A stretch of 64,000 nucleotides of DNA from Roseomonas sp. (GTDB taxonomy: Bacteria; Pseudomonadota; Alphaproteobacteria; Acetobacterales; Acetobacteraceae), in the NCBI GenBank assembly GCA_031180725.1, contig JAPSLO010000010.1, positions 124,001 through 188,000 on the forward strand. The letters are read 5' to 3'. Shown piece after piece: positions 54,313-63,165 of this stretch. Each line of letters starts with the position of its first letter. Positions within the stretch are counted from its first letter, which is position 1. The notes beneath the pieces are model-generated. The model saw only the letters and a program-made list of their open reading frames with translations. It did not search any database and was not told the DNA's origin. The translations under genes and the position numbers were made by a program.

Positions 54313-55038
54313 CTACCCTCCTTGTGCGGCGATGGGGCGGCGCTGGCGTGCCAACGCCGCGCCTTGTGCGCGTTCCGCCAGCACAAGCAGCGCAAGCTCG
54401 GCAGCAGCCTCGATGTGGTGGATGCAGGCGGCCTCGGCCGCCGCTCCGTCGCGCGCCGAGACGGCCTCCGCGATAGCACGAAGCTCTGCCACGCTGCGCT
54501 CGGTACGGCCGGGCCAGCGGGTCGAGCTGAAGCGGAAGAAGGCGAGGCGGTTGTGGATGCCTGCCAACGCATGCCGCAAGGCGTCATTGCCCGCGCCGGA
54601 GGTGAGCGCCGCGTAGAAGTCGCCATTAGCGTCGATGACGCCGGAGATCTGCCGGGCGCGGCGCGCCTCGTCCAGCGCATCGACGGCGCGATGGAGGGCG
54701 GCTCCGTGCTCCGCCGTGCCGCGTTCGGCACAGAGCCGGCCGGCCTGCCCCTCCAGCATGGCCCGCAGCTCGTACAGGTCCCGCGCTTCCTTCTCGGACA
54801 GCAGCGCCACGGTTGGGCCGCGATGCGGGACGGTGGTGACGAGGCCTTCCGACTCCAGCTGGCGGATCGCCTCGCGGATCGTGGTGCGGCCCACGCCGGT
54901 CAGCTCGCAGAGCATGCGCTCGGGTAAGCGTTGCCCGGGCAGGAGCTGGCCCGCAACGATCGCGGCGCGCAGCTTCTCCTCCGCCGCACGGCGCACGGAA
55001 ATAGCATTGGCCGCGAGGTTGGTGACGCGTTCTAGCAT
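54313..55038 (-). CDS. GntR-family regulator, FadR/FCD subfamily
   Basis: A 241-residue regulator. LRAAIVAGQLLPGQRLPERMLCELTGVGRTTIREAIRQLESEGLV is the winged helix; ARDLYELRAMLEGQAGRL starts the FCD domain. It heads a gntR-SDR-tctC operon and is divergent from the ketopantoate-reductase-like gene; the region between them has a set of inverted repeats. Confidence 0.92.
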   Translation of the reverse strand: MLERVTNLAANAISVRRAAEEKLRAAIVAGQLLPGQRLPERMLCELTGVGRTTIREAIRQLESEGLVTTVPHRGPTVALLSEKEARDLYELRAMLEGQAGRLCAERGTAEHGAALHRAVDALDEARRARQISGVIDANGDFYAALTSGAGNDALRHALAGIHNRLAFFRFSSTRWPGRTERSVAELRAIAEAVSARDGAAAEAACIHHIEAAAELALLVLAERAQGAALARQRRPIAAQGG

Positions 55039-55065
55039 GGGCGGTGCCTAGCCTGCACAGGCGTC

Positions 55066-55123
55066 TGCCGATCGTCAATGAGATTGACAGACAATTCGTG
55101 CCGCTCAAGGCTGACGATCGGCA
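55066..55123. promoter_or_regulatory. Nested inverted repeats in the gntR divergent promoter
   Basis: A perfect 12-bp pair TGCCGATCGTCA (55066-55077) and TGACGATCGGCA (55112-55123) encloses GTCAAT-GAG-ATTGAC (55074-55088), whose right half overlaps the GntR-like site TTGACAGACAA (55084-55094). The arrangement suggests operator sites shared by the two divergent promoters. Confidence 0.6.
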
Positions 55124-55141
55124 AGTCGGCTAGGGGGCGTG

Positions 55142-56164
55142 ATGGCGGAACCAATCGTGATCTGGGGCGCTGGCGCTATCGGCGGCACCATCGGCGCCCA
55201 TCTGGCGCGCGCGGGCCACGAGGTGCTGTTCGTGGACGTGGTGACGGAGCATGTGGCGGAGATCGCCGCAGGGCGTCTACGCATCGAGGGGCCGGTGAGC
55301 AGCTTCACGACTGGCGGCCGGGCAGCAACGCCAGAGACCATGCAGGGCCGGCACAAGCTGATCCTGCTCGCCGTGAAGGCCCATCACACCGAGGCCGCGA
55401 CGCGGGCCCTGGCGCCCTTCCTCGCGGAGGATGGGGCCGTCGTCTCCTGTCAGAACGGCCTGAACGAGCTGGTGATCGCGGAGATTGTCGGACGGCAGCG
55501 CACCATCGGTGCTTTCGTCAACTTTGGCGCCGACTACCTGGAGCCGGGCCGGATCCTCTACGGCACCCGTGGCGCGGTGGTGGTGGGTGAGCTTGATGGC
55601 GCTCGCACGCCGCGGATCACCGCGCTGCACGACATGCTGAAGCTTTTCGAGCCGGAGGCGGTGCTGAGCGACAATGTCTTCGGCTACCTCTGGGGCAAGG
55701 CAGCCTATGGCGGCATCCTGAAATCCTCTGCGCTGACCAACGACTCCATCGCGGACTTCATCGCCGATCCGGCACGCAAGCCGCTGATCCTCGCCATCGT
55801 GCGCGAGATTCTGCGCATCGCCCAGGCGGAGCAGGTTGTGCCGCTCGGTTTCGACGGCTTTGATCCCGCGCCCTTCGCCGGCAGGGACGAAGCAGCCATC
55901 GCCGACACCATGGCGAGGATGGTCGCCTACAACCGTCGCTCCGCGAAGTCGCACAGCGGGATCTGGCGCGACCTGGCGGTCCGCAAGCGGCAGACGGACG
56001 TGGCTGCGCAGCTCGCCCCGGTCAGGGCCGCCGCGCGGCGCCACGGCATTCCGACGCCAATGACGGATAAGCTGGTCGAGCTGATCACCGCGATCGAGGC
56101 CGGGAAGCGTGAAATCGGCGGAGAGTTGGCGGATGAGCTCGGCCGCGTTGCCGCGGGCCGATGA
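55142..56164 (+). CDS. 2-dehydropantoate 2-reductase-like oxidoreductase (ApbA/PanE family)
   Basis: A 340-residue NADP-dependent reductase. VIWGAGAIGG (7-16) is the Rossmann motif; LLAVKAHHTEAATRAL, SCQNGLNE and LWGKAAYGG (conserved lysine) are ApbA/PanE features. Being in a catabolic operon with a peptidase-like gene, it probably reduces or oxidises another 2-oxo/2-hydroxy acid, not ketopantoate. A GTG just before ATG 55142 is an alternative start. Confidence 0.87.
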   Translation: MAEPIVIWGAGAIGGTIGAHLARAGHEVLFVDVVTEHVAEIAAGRLRIEGPVSSFTTGGRAATPETMQGRHKLILLAVKAHHTEAATRALAPFLAEDGAVVSCQNGLNELVIAEIVGRQRTIGAFVNFGADYLEPGRILYGTRGAVVVGELDGARTPRITALHDMLKLFEPEAVLSDNVFGYLWGKAAYGGILKSSALTNDSIADFIADPARKPLILAIVREILRIAQAEQVVPLGFDGFDPAPFAGRDEAAIADTMARMVAYNRRSAKSHSGIWRDLAVRKRQTDVAAQLAPVRAAARRHGIPTPMTDKLVELITAIEAGKREIGGELADELGRVAAGR

Positions 56165-57867
56165 AGATGGAACCGCGCATGACGAATTCCGTCACCACGG
56201 AGATGTGCCGCGGCGTTGATGGCGCGGCCATGATGGGCCATCTCGGCCAGCTGGCACGCTGGGTGAAGCTGAGCGGCACGGCAGAGGAGGCCGAGAGTCT
56301 GCGCTACATCCGCGGCGTGCTCGACGGCCACGGCTACCGCACCACCTGGCTTGAGCACGACGCCTACATCAGCCTTCCGGGCGCCGCCCATGTCGAGGTG
56401 GACGGGCGCAAGCTGAAGGCGATCACCCATTCCATGTCGCGTTCCTCGCCCCCCGGCGGCACGACGGGCAGGCTGGTGCATCTGGGCGAGGGTGCGGAGG
56501 CTGATTTCGCGGACCGTGACCTGCGCGGCTGCATCCTTCTGGTCGAGGGCATCGCGAATCCTGCCGTGTCGCTGCGAGCTTCCCACGCAGGTGCCGCGGG
56601 ACAGTTGCACATCAGCCCGCATGAGCACCTGCACGAGATGTGCATCTCACCCGTCTGGGGCAGTCCTGCACCCGATACGGTGGATGCGCTGCCCAGAACG
56701 GTCGCGGTGACGATCTCCCACGCCGATGGCAGCGCGCTGCGCGCGCGGCTGGAGCGGGGCGAGGCGCCACGCGTAATTCTTCATGCGGAGGTGGACACGG
56801 GCTGGCGCCGCACGCCGCTGCTGGTGGCGGAGTTGGATGCGCCCTCGGCCGGACCGGACGCCCCCTTCGTCCTGTTCTCCGGCCATCACGACACCTGGTA
56901 CGAGGGCGTGATGGACAATGGCGCGGCCAATGTCACCATGCTGGAGGTGGCACGGCTCTGCGCGACCCAGCGGGGCAAATGGCGGCGCGGGCTGCGGCTC
57001 TGCTTCTGGTCGGGCCATTCGCATGGGCGCTACTCCGGCTCCGCCTGGTATGCGGACACGCATTGGGAGGAGTTGGAGCGGCGTTGCGCCGTGCATGTGA
57101 ATGTCGATTCCACGGGTGGCATCGGCGCCAGCATCCTCGATGAGGCGGGCTCATCCAGCGAGCTATCCGCGCTCGCCGCCGATGCGGTCGCGGCACAGGC
57201 AGGGCAGAAGCATAATGGGAAGAGGCTGGGCCGCGCCGGCGACCAGTCCTTTTGGGGGATCGGCGTCCCTTCCCTGTTCATGTCGCTCAGCCACCAGCCG
57301 CCCGGGCCGGTGAAGATGCGCAACCCGCTGGGCTGGTGGTGGCATACGCCGGACGACAAACTCGATAAGATCGACCCGAATAACCTGGTGCGCGATACGC
57401 GTGTCTATGTCCACGCAGTCGGTCGCCTGCTGACAGATCCGGTGCTGCCCCTGGATTATGCCGTGCATGCCACTGCTTTGATGTCGGAGTTGCACCGGCT
57501 GGAAGGAGTGAGCCGGCACGGGGTCGGGCTTGAGCGCCTGCTCACATTGGCGGCGGAGCTACGGAATGCGGCGGCAGCATTGCCGGCGCCGCAGGACGCC
57601 GAGGCCGCGGCGCGGCAGGATGCGGCGCTCATGCGCGCGGCACGGGCACTCGTGCCCCTCGACTACACGAGCGGCGACCGCTTCAGCCATGATCCGGCCC
57701 TGCCTCAGCCACCCTGGCCGGCGCTCGAACCGCTACGACGGCTGGCAGCGGCCGAGCCGGGCACTGATCAGGCGTATCTGTTGGCGGTTGCGGCACGCCG
57801 GGCCTGTAACCGTCTGGCCCACGCGCTAGGTCAGGCGCATGCCGCGTTGACGTTCGCCCGGAGGTAA
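56161..57867 (+). CDS. M28-like peptidase with altered catalytic site
   Basis: A 568-residue protein. Residues about 100-200 form a PA-like insert; the M28 core has SGHHDTWYEGVMDNGAAN (240-257, metal ligands H and D252), VNVDSTGG (D316) and WWWHTPDD (last histidine). Where M28 enzymes have the neighbouring catalytic and metal glutamates, it reads FWSGHSHGRYSGS (282-294). So the fold and most ligands are kept, but the Glu pair is not. No signal peptide; cytosolic. ATGA overlap with the previous gene shows coupling. Confidence 0.8.
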   Translation: MKMEPRMTNSVTTEMCRGVDGAAMMGHLGQLARWVKLSGTAEEAESLRYIRGVLDGHGYRTTWLEHDAYISLPGAAHVEVDGRKLKAITHSMSRSSPPGGTTGRLVHLGEGAEADFADRDLRGCILLVEGIANPAVSLRASHAGAAGQLHISPHEHLHEMCISPVWGSPAPDTVDALPRTVAVTISHADGSALRARLERGEAPRVILHAEVDTGWRRTPLLVAELDAPSAGPDAPFVLFSGHHDTWYEGVMDNGAANVTMLEVARLCATQRGKWRRGLRLCFWSGHSHGRYSGSAWYADTHWEELERRCAVHVNVDSTGGIGASILDEAGSSSELSALAADAVAAQAGQKHNGKRLGRAGDQSFWGIGVPSLFMSLSHQPPGPVKMRNPLGWWWHTPDDKLDKIDPNNLVRDTRVYVHAVGRLLTDPVLPLDYAVHATALMSELHRLEGVSRHGVGLERLLTLAAELRNAAAALPAPQDAEAAARQDAALMRAARALVPLDYTSGDRFSHDPALPQPPWPALEPLRRLAAAEPGTDQAYLLAVAARRACNRLAHALGQAHAALTFARR

Positions 57868-57941
57868 TGGGGGCAAGCAATGCCTTACCGCTCACGCATA
57901 AGCGTGCACTGACGGCTACGGGGTCGGCGGCTTGATGGTGG

Positions 57942-58165
57942 TCAGGCCGCGTCGGGCTGCAGGTTCCAGGGCGCGAGTTCGCCGATGCGGTTAATCGGGC
58001 GGCCCGCGATGCGGTCGAGGAGCACACGCAGGTGGGCTTGCGGATTCCAGCCATTGAGCTCTGCGGTACCGACCAGGGTCTAGATGATCGCCGCGCGCCT
58101 CCGGCCCTCGAGCGATCCGGCGAACAGGTAGTTCTTTCGCCAGCGCCAGTTGCACCCCGGCCGCC
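57942..58165 (-). mobile_element. IS66 transposase (TnpC) C-terminal fragment, second copy
   Basis: In one frame the minus strand reads KNYLFAGSLEGRRRAAII, an in-frame TAG, TLVGTAELNGWNPQAHLRVL and INRIGELAPWNLQPDAA, then the stop at 57942. This is the C-terminus of IS66 TnpC with a nonsense mutation. It is similar to, but not identical with, the fragment at 37.4 kb and points the other way. Confidence 0.8.
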
Positions 58166-58239
58166 GCGCAATAGTGGCACCGAGGAAAGGCGGCGCCTCC
58201 CCTCCTGCAGCCATTAGGTCGCCGGCCCACCGACCTACG

Positions 58240-58340
58240 CCTCCGCGGCCCGCGGGCAGATACGCCCACCGGTCGAGGCGGCACTACAACACCGTCCGGC
58301 CACATAGCTCCTCAGCTACAGGCAACCAGCACCAGTTGCC
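58240..58340 (+). mobile_element. IS3-type transposase C-terminal scrap
   Basis: RRHYNTVRPHSS (about 58276-58311) is the typical end of IS3-family OrfB integrase domains. Nothing upstream continues it. The following 58341-58619 holds no recognisable gene. Confidence 0.5.
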
Positions 58341-58619
58341 TACAGCATGGCCCATTCCACTCGAGCAGGCTCACCACATGCACTAGGCTCTCGAGCAGCT
58401 CGGACCAAAATGTCGGTCAGACCAGACGCTGGCTCGCGGCCCGCCTCGGAAGCGGAGGTCTCTCCGACGGAGGCCGGTTCCGCCGAGCCTGCCTCCTGTA
58501 CGGCACAGACTGTGGGACCGAATGAAAGGGAGCTGACGCTGTCCGGCGACACGCGCCACCACGCCAAGAGATTGGAACGTCGCACATCGACGTGGTCGAA
58601 CGGCTGAGCCGCCGCGGCG

Positions 58620-59768
58620 TTAGCCGGCCTCGGCGAATCGTGCACGGATCGCCGCGCCGTCGGCGTTCAGCATCGGCGCCGGGCTACGCACCTCGGCCGG
58701 CGTGTGGGACATGGTGAAGGGCGGCGCTAAAGTGTTCCGCAGCCCCGAGGTGGCGCCCGGGATCGGGGCAACTATACCGATGGCACTGGCCTGCGGATGC
58801 GCAAGCGCCTCGTCATACGCCAGCACAGGTTCAGCCGGGATTCCAGCCGCCTGCAGAGCAGCCAGCCAGTGCGCTCGCGGCTTCGCACGGAAGCGCGGCG
58901 CCAGGAGCGACACCAGCGCCTGGTTATTGGCGACGCGATCCGCCACAGTTGCGAAGCGGAGATCGGTCAGCAGTTCCGGCATTTCGAGGATGCCGCAGAG
59001 CGCGGTCCAGAAATTGGGCTGCGCAGCGCCCACCGTCATCCAACCATCAGCCGCCTGAAAGGCTTGGTACGGCGAGTTGCCGCGGTGCGCCTGGCCCATC
59101 CGCGGCGGCCGTTCGCCGAGCGCGAACACGTGCGCCGCCTCATAGACGCCGAGCGCCATTGCCGCGGCGAACAGCGAAGTTTCAACGCGCTGCCCGCATC
59201 CCGTCCTGTGCCGTGCGTTGAGCGCGCCGAGAATGGCGATGCAGGCCTGCATGCCCGCCGCGAGGTCGGAGATCGCAATGGGCAGGCGATGCGGCTCGCC
59301 CTGCTCCGGGCCATTGCCAGCCATCAGTCCGGCCATACCTTGGGTCATGAGGTCGAAGCCGCCATGTCCGGACCACGGCCCCACGCTGCCGAAACCCGAG
59401 ATGCTGGCCACGATCAGCCGTGGATTGGCCGCATGCAGCGCCTCCCACTCCAGCCCCATGCGCGCCAGCGCGCCCGGGCGGAGGTTCTCTACCAGCACGT
59501 CGGCGCGCACCGCCATGCGCTTCAGCAGAGCGAGATCCTCCGGTCGCTTGGCGTCCAGCGCGATGCTGCGCTTGCCCCGATTCCACACATCAAAGGGGGC
59601 ACCGCGGCCGTCCACAAAGGGCGGCATGGCGCGCGCGTCGTCGCCGCGACCGGGGCGCTCCACCTTGATCACCTCTGCACCCATGTCGGCCAGCAGCATG
59701 GTGCAGTACGGACCGGAAAGGTGGGACGAGAGGTCCAGCACAAGCAACCCATCAAGCGCCCCGGGCAT
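58620..59768 (-). CDS. CaiB/BaiF-family CoA-transferase
   Basis: A 382-residue class III CoA-transferase. LDLSSHLSGPYCTMLLADMGAEVIKVERPGRGDD is the N-terminal hallmark, and D168 in AISDLAAGMQA is the expected catalytic aspartate. It moves CoA between acids, activating a substrate for later steps. It ends the minus-strand operon that also holds an enoyl-CoA hydratase. Two bases separate it from the M24 gene. Confidence 0.92.
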   Translation of the reverse strand: MPGALDGLLVLDLSSHLSGPYCTMLLADMGAEVIKVERPGRGDDARAMPPFVDGRGAPFDVWNRGKRSIALDAKRPEDLALLKRMAVRADVLVENLRPGALARMGLEWEALHAANPRLIVASISGFGSVGPWSGHGGFDLMTQGMAGLMAGNGPEQGEPHRLPIAISDLAAGMQACIAILGALNARHRTGCGQRVETSLFAAAMALGVYEAAHVFALGERPPRMGQAHRGNSPYQAFQAADGWMTVGAAQPNFWTALCGILEMPELLTDLRFATVADRVANNQALVSLLAPRFRAKPRAHWLAALQAAGIPAEPVLAYDEALAHPQASAIGIVAPIPGATSGLRNTLAPPFTMSHTPAEVRSPAPMLNADGAAIRARFAEAG

Positions 59769-59770
59769 GG

Positions 59771-60931
59771 TCAGACCTTCACGATTAGCTCGCGCGGACA
59801 GTCCGCGGTCCAGTGCTCGACACCCTTGTCGGTGACAAGGAAGGTGTCCTCCGTGTGATGGCGCACCCCGTCATGGTAGTAGCTGTACTCGATGCATACG
59901 ACGCTGTCGGGCTCCAGCACGGTGCGGTTCACCCGGTTCATCCGCGGCTGCTCGTGGCTGCCGAGGCCGATGCCATGGCCAAGGAACTCGCGCGGGAAGT
60001 TGTTGAGATAGCGGCTGATATGGGCGTAGCCGCGTTCGAAGATCTCGCCACCCGTCACGCCCGGCTTCAGCCAGAGCCCAAGCTCCACCTGAACCTCATT
60101 CAACCGCTTCCAGATCTCCTGCTGGCGCTCGCTCGCCTCGCCAATGAAATAGCTGCGCACAAAGTCGGCAGAGTAGCCGAGCACTTGCGCGCCCATGTCC
60201 ACCTTCACAAAGTCGCCGCGCTGCATCACGTAGCCGCGCGGGAACGGTGCGTGTGCGGCGAAGGAATTCGCAGGGCCGGCGGCAATGTTGATGAAATTTA
60301 CGGCGCTAGCGCCTTCGGTCAGCATGCGAATGCAGGCGGCCTTATGCAGGTCCTCGTCGGTGCGGCCGGGGCGGATGGCGTCGCGGAAGCTCTGATGCGC
60401 CTTCACCGTGATCTGGGTGGCGAGGCGCAGGCGCCGCACCTCCTCCGGCGTCTTCACCATGCGGACGACCTCCATGTCGAAGGAGACATCCTCTATGCTG
60501 TTACCCTCCAGGAGCCCGTCGAGCAGGGTGCGGAATCCGGAGGTGAGGCTGTCCCCCTCGGTGCCGACACGCATGCCCTTGACCTGGCGCTCGGCCAGGA
60601 TTGCTTTCGCCGCGCTGCCGAAGTCATCGTAAAAATGCACGTCGAGGTCGGTGAAGAACTCCGCCATAGCGTAGGCGCGGACATCCTCGATCCAGGTCTG
60701 CGTCATGGCCAGATGCAGATCCACTGCGGGCACCACGAACGCCGGGCGCTTCGCCGGGTCGCGGAAGTAGAACACGCAGAAGGGCCGATAGCCGAGATTG
60801 CCACCGTTATGGAAGAACTCGCTAATATATTTGCTGTTCTCCACCCCGCGCACTATGACGAGGTCGAGGCCCTTTCGGTCCATCATCTCCCGCATGCGGG
60901 CCTCGTTAAATATGGTCGGCTGGCGCGCCAT
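59771..60931 (-). CDS. M24-family metallopeptidase (Xaa-Pro aminopeptidase/creatinase-like)
   Basis: A 386-residue protein with an N-terminal creatinase-like domain (1-165) and the pita-bread catalytic domain. All five metal ligands are visible: D245, D256, H319 (GHGIG), E348 and E361, so it is a true metallohydrolase, unlike creatinase, which lacks metals. It would remove an N-terminal residue before proline or cleave a related amide. 24 bases after tctC. Confidence 0.9.
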   Translation of the reverse strand: MARQPTIFNEARMREMMDRKGLDLVIVRGVENSKYISEFFHNGGNLGYRPFCVFYFRDPAKRPAFVVPAVDLHLAMTQTWIEDVRAYAMAEFFTDLDVHFYDDFGSAAKAILAERQVKGMRVGTEGDSLTSGFRTLLDGLLEGNSIEDVSFDMEVVRMVKTPEEVRRLRLATQITVKAHQSFRDAIRPGRTDEDLHKAACIRMLTEGASAVNFINIAAGPANSFAAHAPFPRGYVMQRGDFVKVDMGAQVLGYSADFVRSYFIGEASERQQEIWKRLNEVQVELGLWLKPGVTGGEIFERGYAHISRYLNNFPREFLGHGIGLGSHEQPRMNRVNRTVLEPDSVVCIEYSYYHDGVRHHTEDTFLVTDKGVEHWTADCPRELIVKV

Positions 60932-60955
60932 AATGGTGTTTCTCCTGGTACGTGT

Positions 60956-61915
60956 TTAGTTGAGCCGAAGCCCGGTTTCCTGGACCACACGTCGCCATTT
61001 CAGCACCTCCGCGCGCAAGACAGCGCCAAGCGCCTCCGGCGTGCCGCCGACTGCGACGAATGCCTGCTCTCGCAGGAACTGCTGGACCGCAGGCAGCGCG
61101 ATGACGGCGGTGATCTCGGTATGGAGGCGGCCGGCGATGTCGGCGGGCACGCCGGCGGGCAGGAGGAAGGCCTGCCAGCTGTCCACGACCACTCCCGGCA
61201 CGACCTCGGCCATAGTCGGCACATCCGGCGCGAAGGGAGAGCGCTCGGCCGAAGTAACGGCGAGCGCGCGGGCCTGACCTTCACGGATGAAGGGAAGCGC
61301 GGCGGGCAGCGTCATGATCCCGCCCTCGATGTTGCCGGCCACTACGTCCTGCACGGCGGGACCGCCTCCGCGATAGGGCACGTGAGTCAGCGGCACGCCG
61401 GCGTGCGCCAGCTGCGCTACCGCCATGTGGCCTGGCGAGGCGGTTCCGGCGGAGCCAATGTTCATCGTCGGGCGGCCGGACTTTGCCAGCGCGATGAACT
61501 CGGCGAAGCTCCGCGCCGGAAGTGCTGGCTTCACCACCAGCACTTGCGAAAGTGTCGCAATCATGGTCAGCGGCTGCAAGTCGCGCAGCGGGTCGAACGG
61601 CAGGTTGGGGAACAGGCTGGGATTGACGGTCAGCGGCTCGCTGGCGATCAAGATGGTGTAGCCGTCGGGGTGGCTCTTCGCCGCAGCGTCGAAACCGATA
61701 TTGCCGCCGCCGCCGCTGCGGTTCTCAACTGGCACTTGCCAGCCCAGCCGTTCGCCGAGATGGCGCGCGACCAGCCGCGCGAGGATGTCCAGGCTGCCGC
61801 CTGGCGCAGAGGGCACGATGATGCGGATGGGCCGCGTCGGGAAGGATTGCCCGAGCGCCGGCATAGTGCCCAGGCCGAGCGAAGCGGCCAGCGCCGCGCG
61901 TCGCTTGATCGTCAC
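60956..61915 (-). CDS. Bug-family (TctC) periplasmic receptor
   Basis: A 319-residue receptor. KRRAALAASLGLGTMPALGQ is the signal peptide. IIVPSAPGGSLDILARLVA, VPVENRSGGGGNIGFD and NIGSAGTASPGHMAVAQ are Bug motifs. It is the third gene of the operon, 10 bases after the cupin gene, so its ligand is presumably the pathway's substrate. Confidence 0.92.
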   Translation of the reverse strand: MTIKRRAALAASLGLGTMPALGQSFPTRPIRIIVPSAPGGSLDILARLVARHLGERLGWQVPVENRSGGGGNIGFDAAAKSHPDGYTILIASEPLTVNPSLFPNLPFDPLRDLQPLTMIATLSQVLVVKPALPARSFAEFIALAKSGRPTMNIGSAGTASPGHMAVAQLAHAGVPLTHVPYRGGGPAVQDVVAGNIEGGIMTLPAALPFIREGQARALAVTSAERSPFAPDVPTMAEVVPGVVVDSWQAFLLPAGVPADIAGRLHTEITAVIALPAVQQFLREQAFVAVGGTPEALGAVLRAEVLKWRRVVQETGLRLN

Positions 61916-61925
61916 CAGAGCCTCC

Positions 61926-62255
61926 TCAGTCCACGATGAACAGCGTCGCGCCGCCGGCGGTGCGTGAACGGTGCGGCTCGGCGCCCTCGGCGACCTGATA
62001 TGAGCAGCCGGGCGTCATTGTGAAGCGGCGTCCATCGGCCAGCTCGGTTTCCAATTCGCCCTGCATGACGAGCAGCACATGGCCACGAGTGCACCAGTGA
62101 TCAGCGCTGTAGCCAGGCGAATACTCCACCATGCGCACGCGGATATTGCCGACCTCCAGCGTGCGCCAGAGCGCGAATCCGGTCTCGCCCTCGTGCCGCG
62201 TCGTGGGCTGCTTCGACCAGTCCATCACCTGAAATGGCACGTCCTGGATGATCAT
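61926..62255 (-). CDS. Cupin-fold protein with DHWC motif
   Basis: A 109-residue small cupin. The motif DHWCTRGH (52-59), followed by VLLVMQGELETELADGRRF and the C-terminal GAEPHRSRT, places it with the 'DHCW motif cupin' family. The histidines and cysteine may bind a metal. No reaction is known. It lies between enoyl-CoA hydratase (3-base gap) and tctC (10-base gap). Confidence 0.85.
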   Translation of the reverse strand: MIIQDVPFQVMDWSKQPTTRHEGETGFALWRTLEVGNIRVRMVEYSPGYSADHWCTRGHVLLVMQGELETELADGRRFTMTPGCSYQVAEGAEPHRSRTAGGATLFIVD

Positions 62256-62258
62256 CGC

Positions 62259-63089
62259 TCAGCGTCCCTCGAAGCGTGGCGTCCGCCGCTGCAGGAACGC
62301 GGCGGCCGCCTCTCGGAAGTCGTGGCTGTCCATTGCGGCCTCGAAGGCCGCCTGCAGTGCAGCGCCGCGCAGAGCCAGCTCCTGAGCTGCGACCGCATCT
62401 AGCGTTGCCTTGGCACCGGCAATGGAGAGAGGCGCGCGCTGCGCCAGCTCCGAAAGTAACGCCGCTGCGCGAGCCGGTGCATCCGTCGCCACCTCGTCCA
62501 CCAAGCCGATGCGGCGGGCCGCTTCCGCATCCATGCGATCGCCTAGGTATAGGATACGCTTCGCCGCCGTCAGGCCAACCAGCGCAGCGAGGCGGCGCGT
62601 GTCGGGCACCCCGTACACGACACCGAGCCGCGATGCCGGAATACCGAACACTGCGTCCGGCGTGGCCACGCGGAAGTCGCAGGCCATTGCAAGGCTCAAT
62701 CCGCCGCCCAGGCAAAAACCTGCGATACTGGCGACGACCGGCTTGGCACAGTTCTGCACCGCTAGGACGGTACCGTCGGTCAGTGTCCGGTGCTCGATCA
62801 GTGCCTGACGCTGACCCTCGCCCCGCGGAAAATCTGCGATGTCGGCACCTGAGCAGAAGCAACCGCCAGTGCCTGAGAGCAGGACCGCGCGGATTGCACG
62901 GTCGGCCGAGGCGGCGACGAATAGCTCGGTCAGCGCGCGGTACATCTCGAGCGTGATGGCGTTGCGCTTCGCTGGGCGGTCGAGCAGCACCTCCAGGACC
63001 TCATCGGCATTCCGCGTGCGCAGCCCCGGCACGACCTCGCGCCAGCCTCCCTGGCCCGCGCCTGTATCCTGCCCGATTTCGGCCGCCAT
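62259..63089 (-). CDS. Enoyl-CoA hydratase/isomerase
   Basis: A 276-residue crotonase-fold enzyme. The oxyanion-hole segments are GGCFCSGADI and AGFCLGGGLSLAMACDFR. It acts on CoA thioesters, fitting the CoA-transferase at the other end of the operon. First gene of the ECH-cupin-tctC-M24-CaiB operon, with a hairpin and a broken LysR gene upstream. Confidence 0.92.
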   Translation of the reverse strand: MAAEIGQDTGAGQGGWREVVPGLRTRNADEVLEVLLDRPAKRNAITLEMYRALTELFVAASADRAIRAVLLSGTGGCFCSGADIADFPRGEGQRQALIEHRTLTDGTVLAVQNCAKPVVASIAGFCLGGGLSLAMACDFRVATPDAVFGIPASRLGVVYGVPDTRRLAALVGLTAAKRILYLGDRMDAEAARRIGLVDEVATDAPARAAALLSELAQRAPLSIAGAKATLDAVAAQELALRGAALQAAFEAAMDSHDFREAAAAFLQRRTPRFEGR

Positions 63090-63165
63090 GCTGTTGATTG
63101 CCTCGCGCCGCTATGTCCTTGCCTATCAGGCGCCATTGACAGCCATCTAACAAGTCGAAAATTAT

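Noticed and set aside
58340-58645. Minus-strand 101-residue open frame before the CoA-transferase gene
   Set aside because: No recognisable domain or ribosome-binding site, and it overlaps the end of the CoA-transferase gene.
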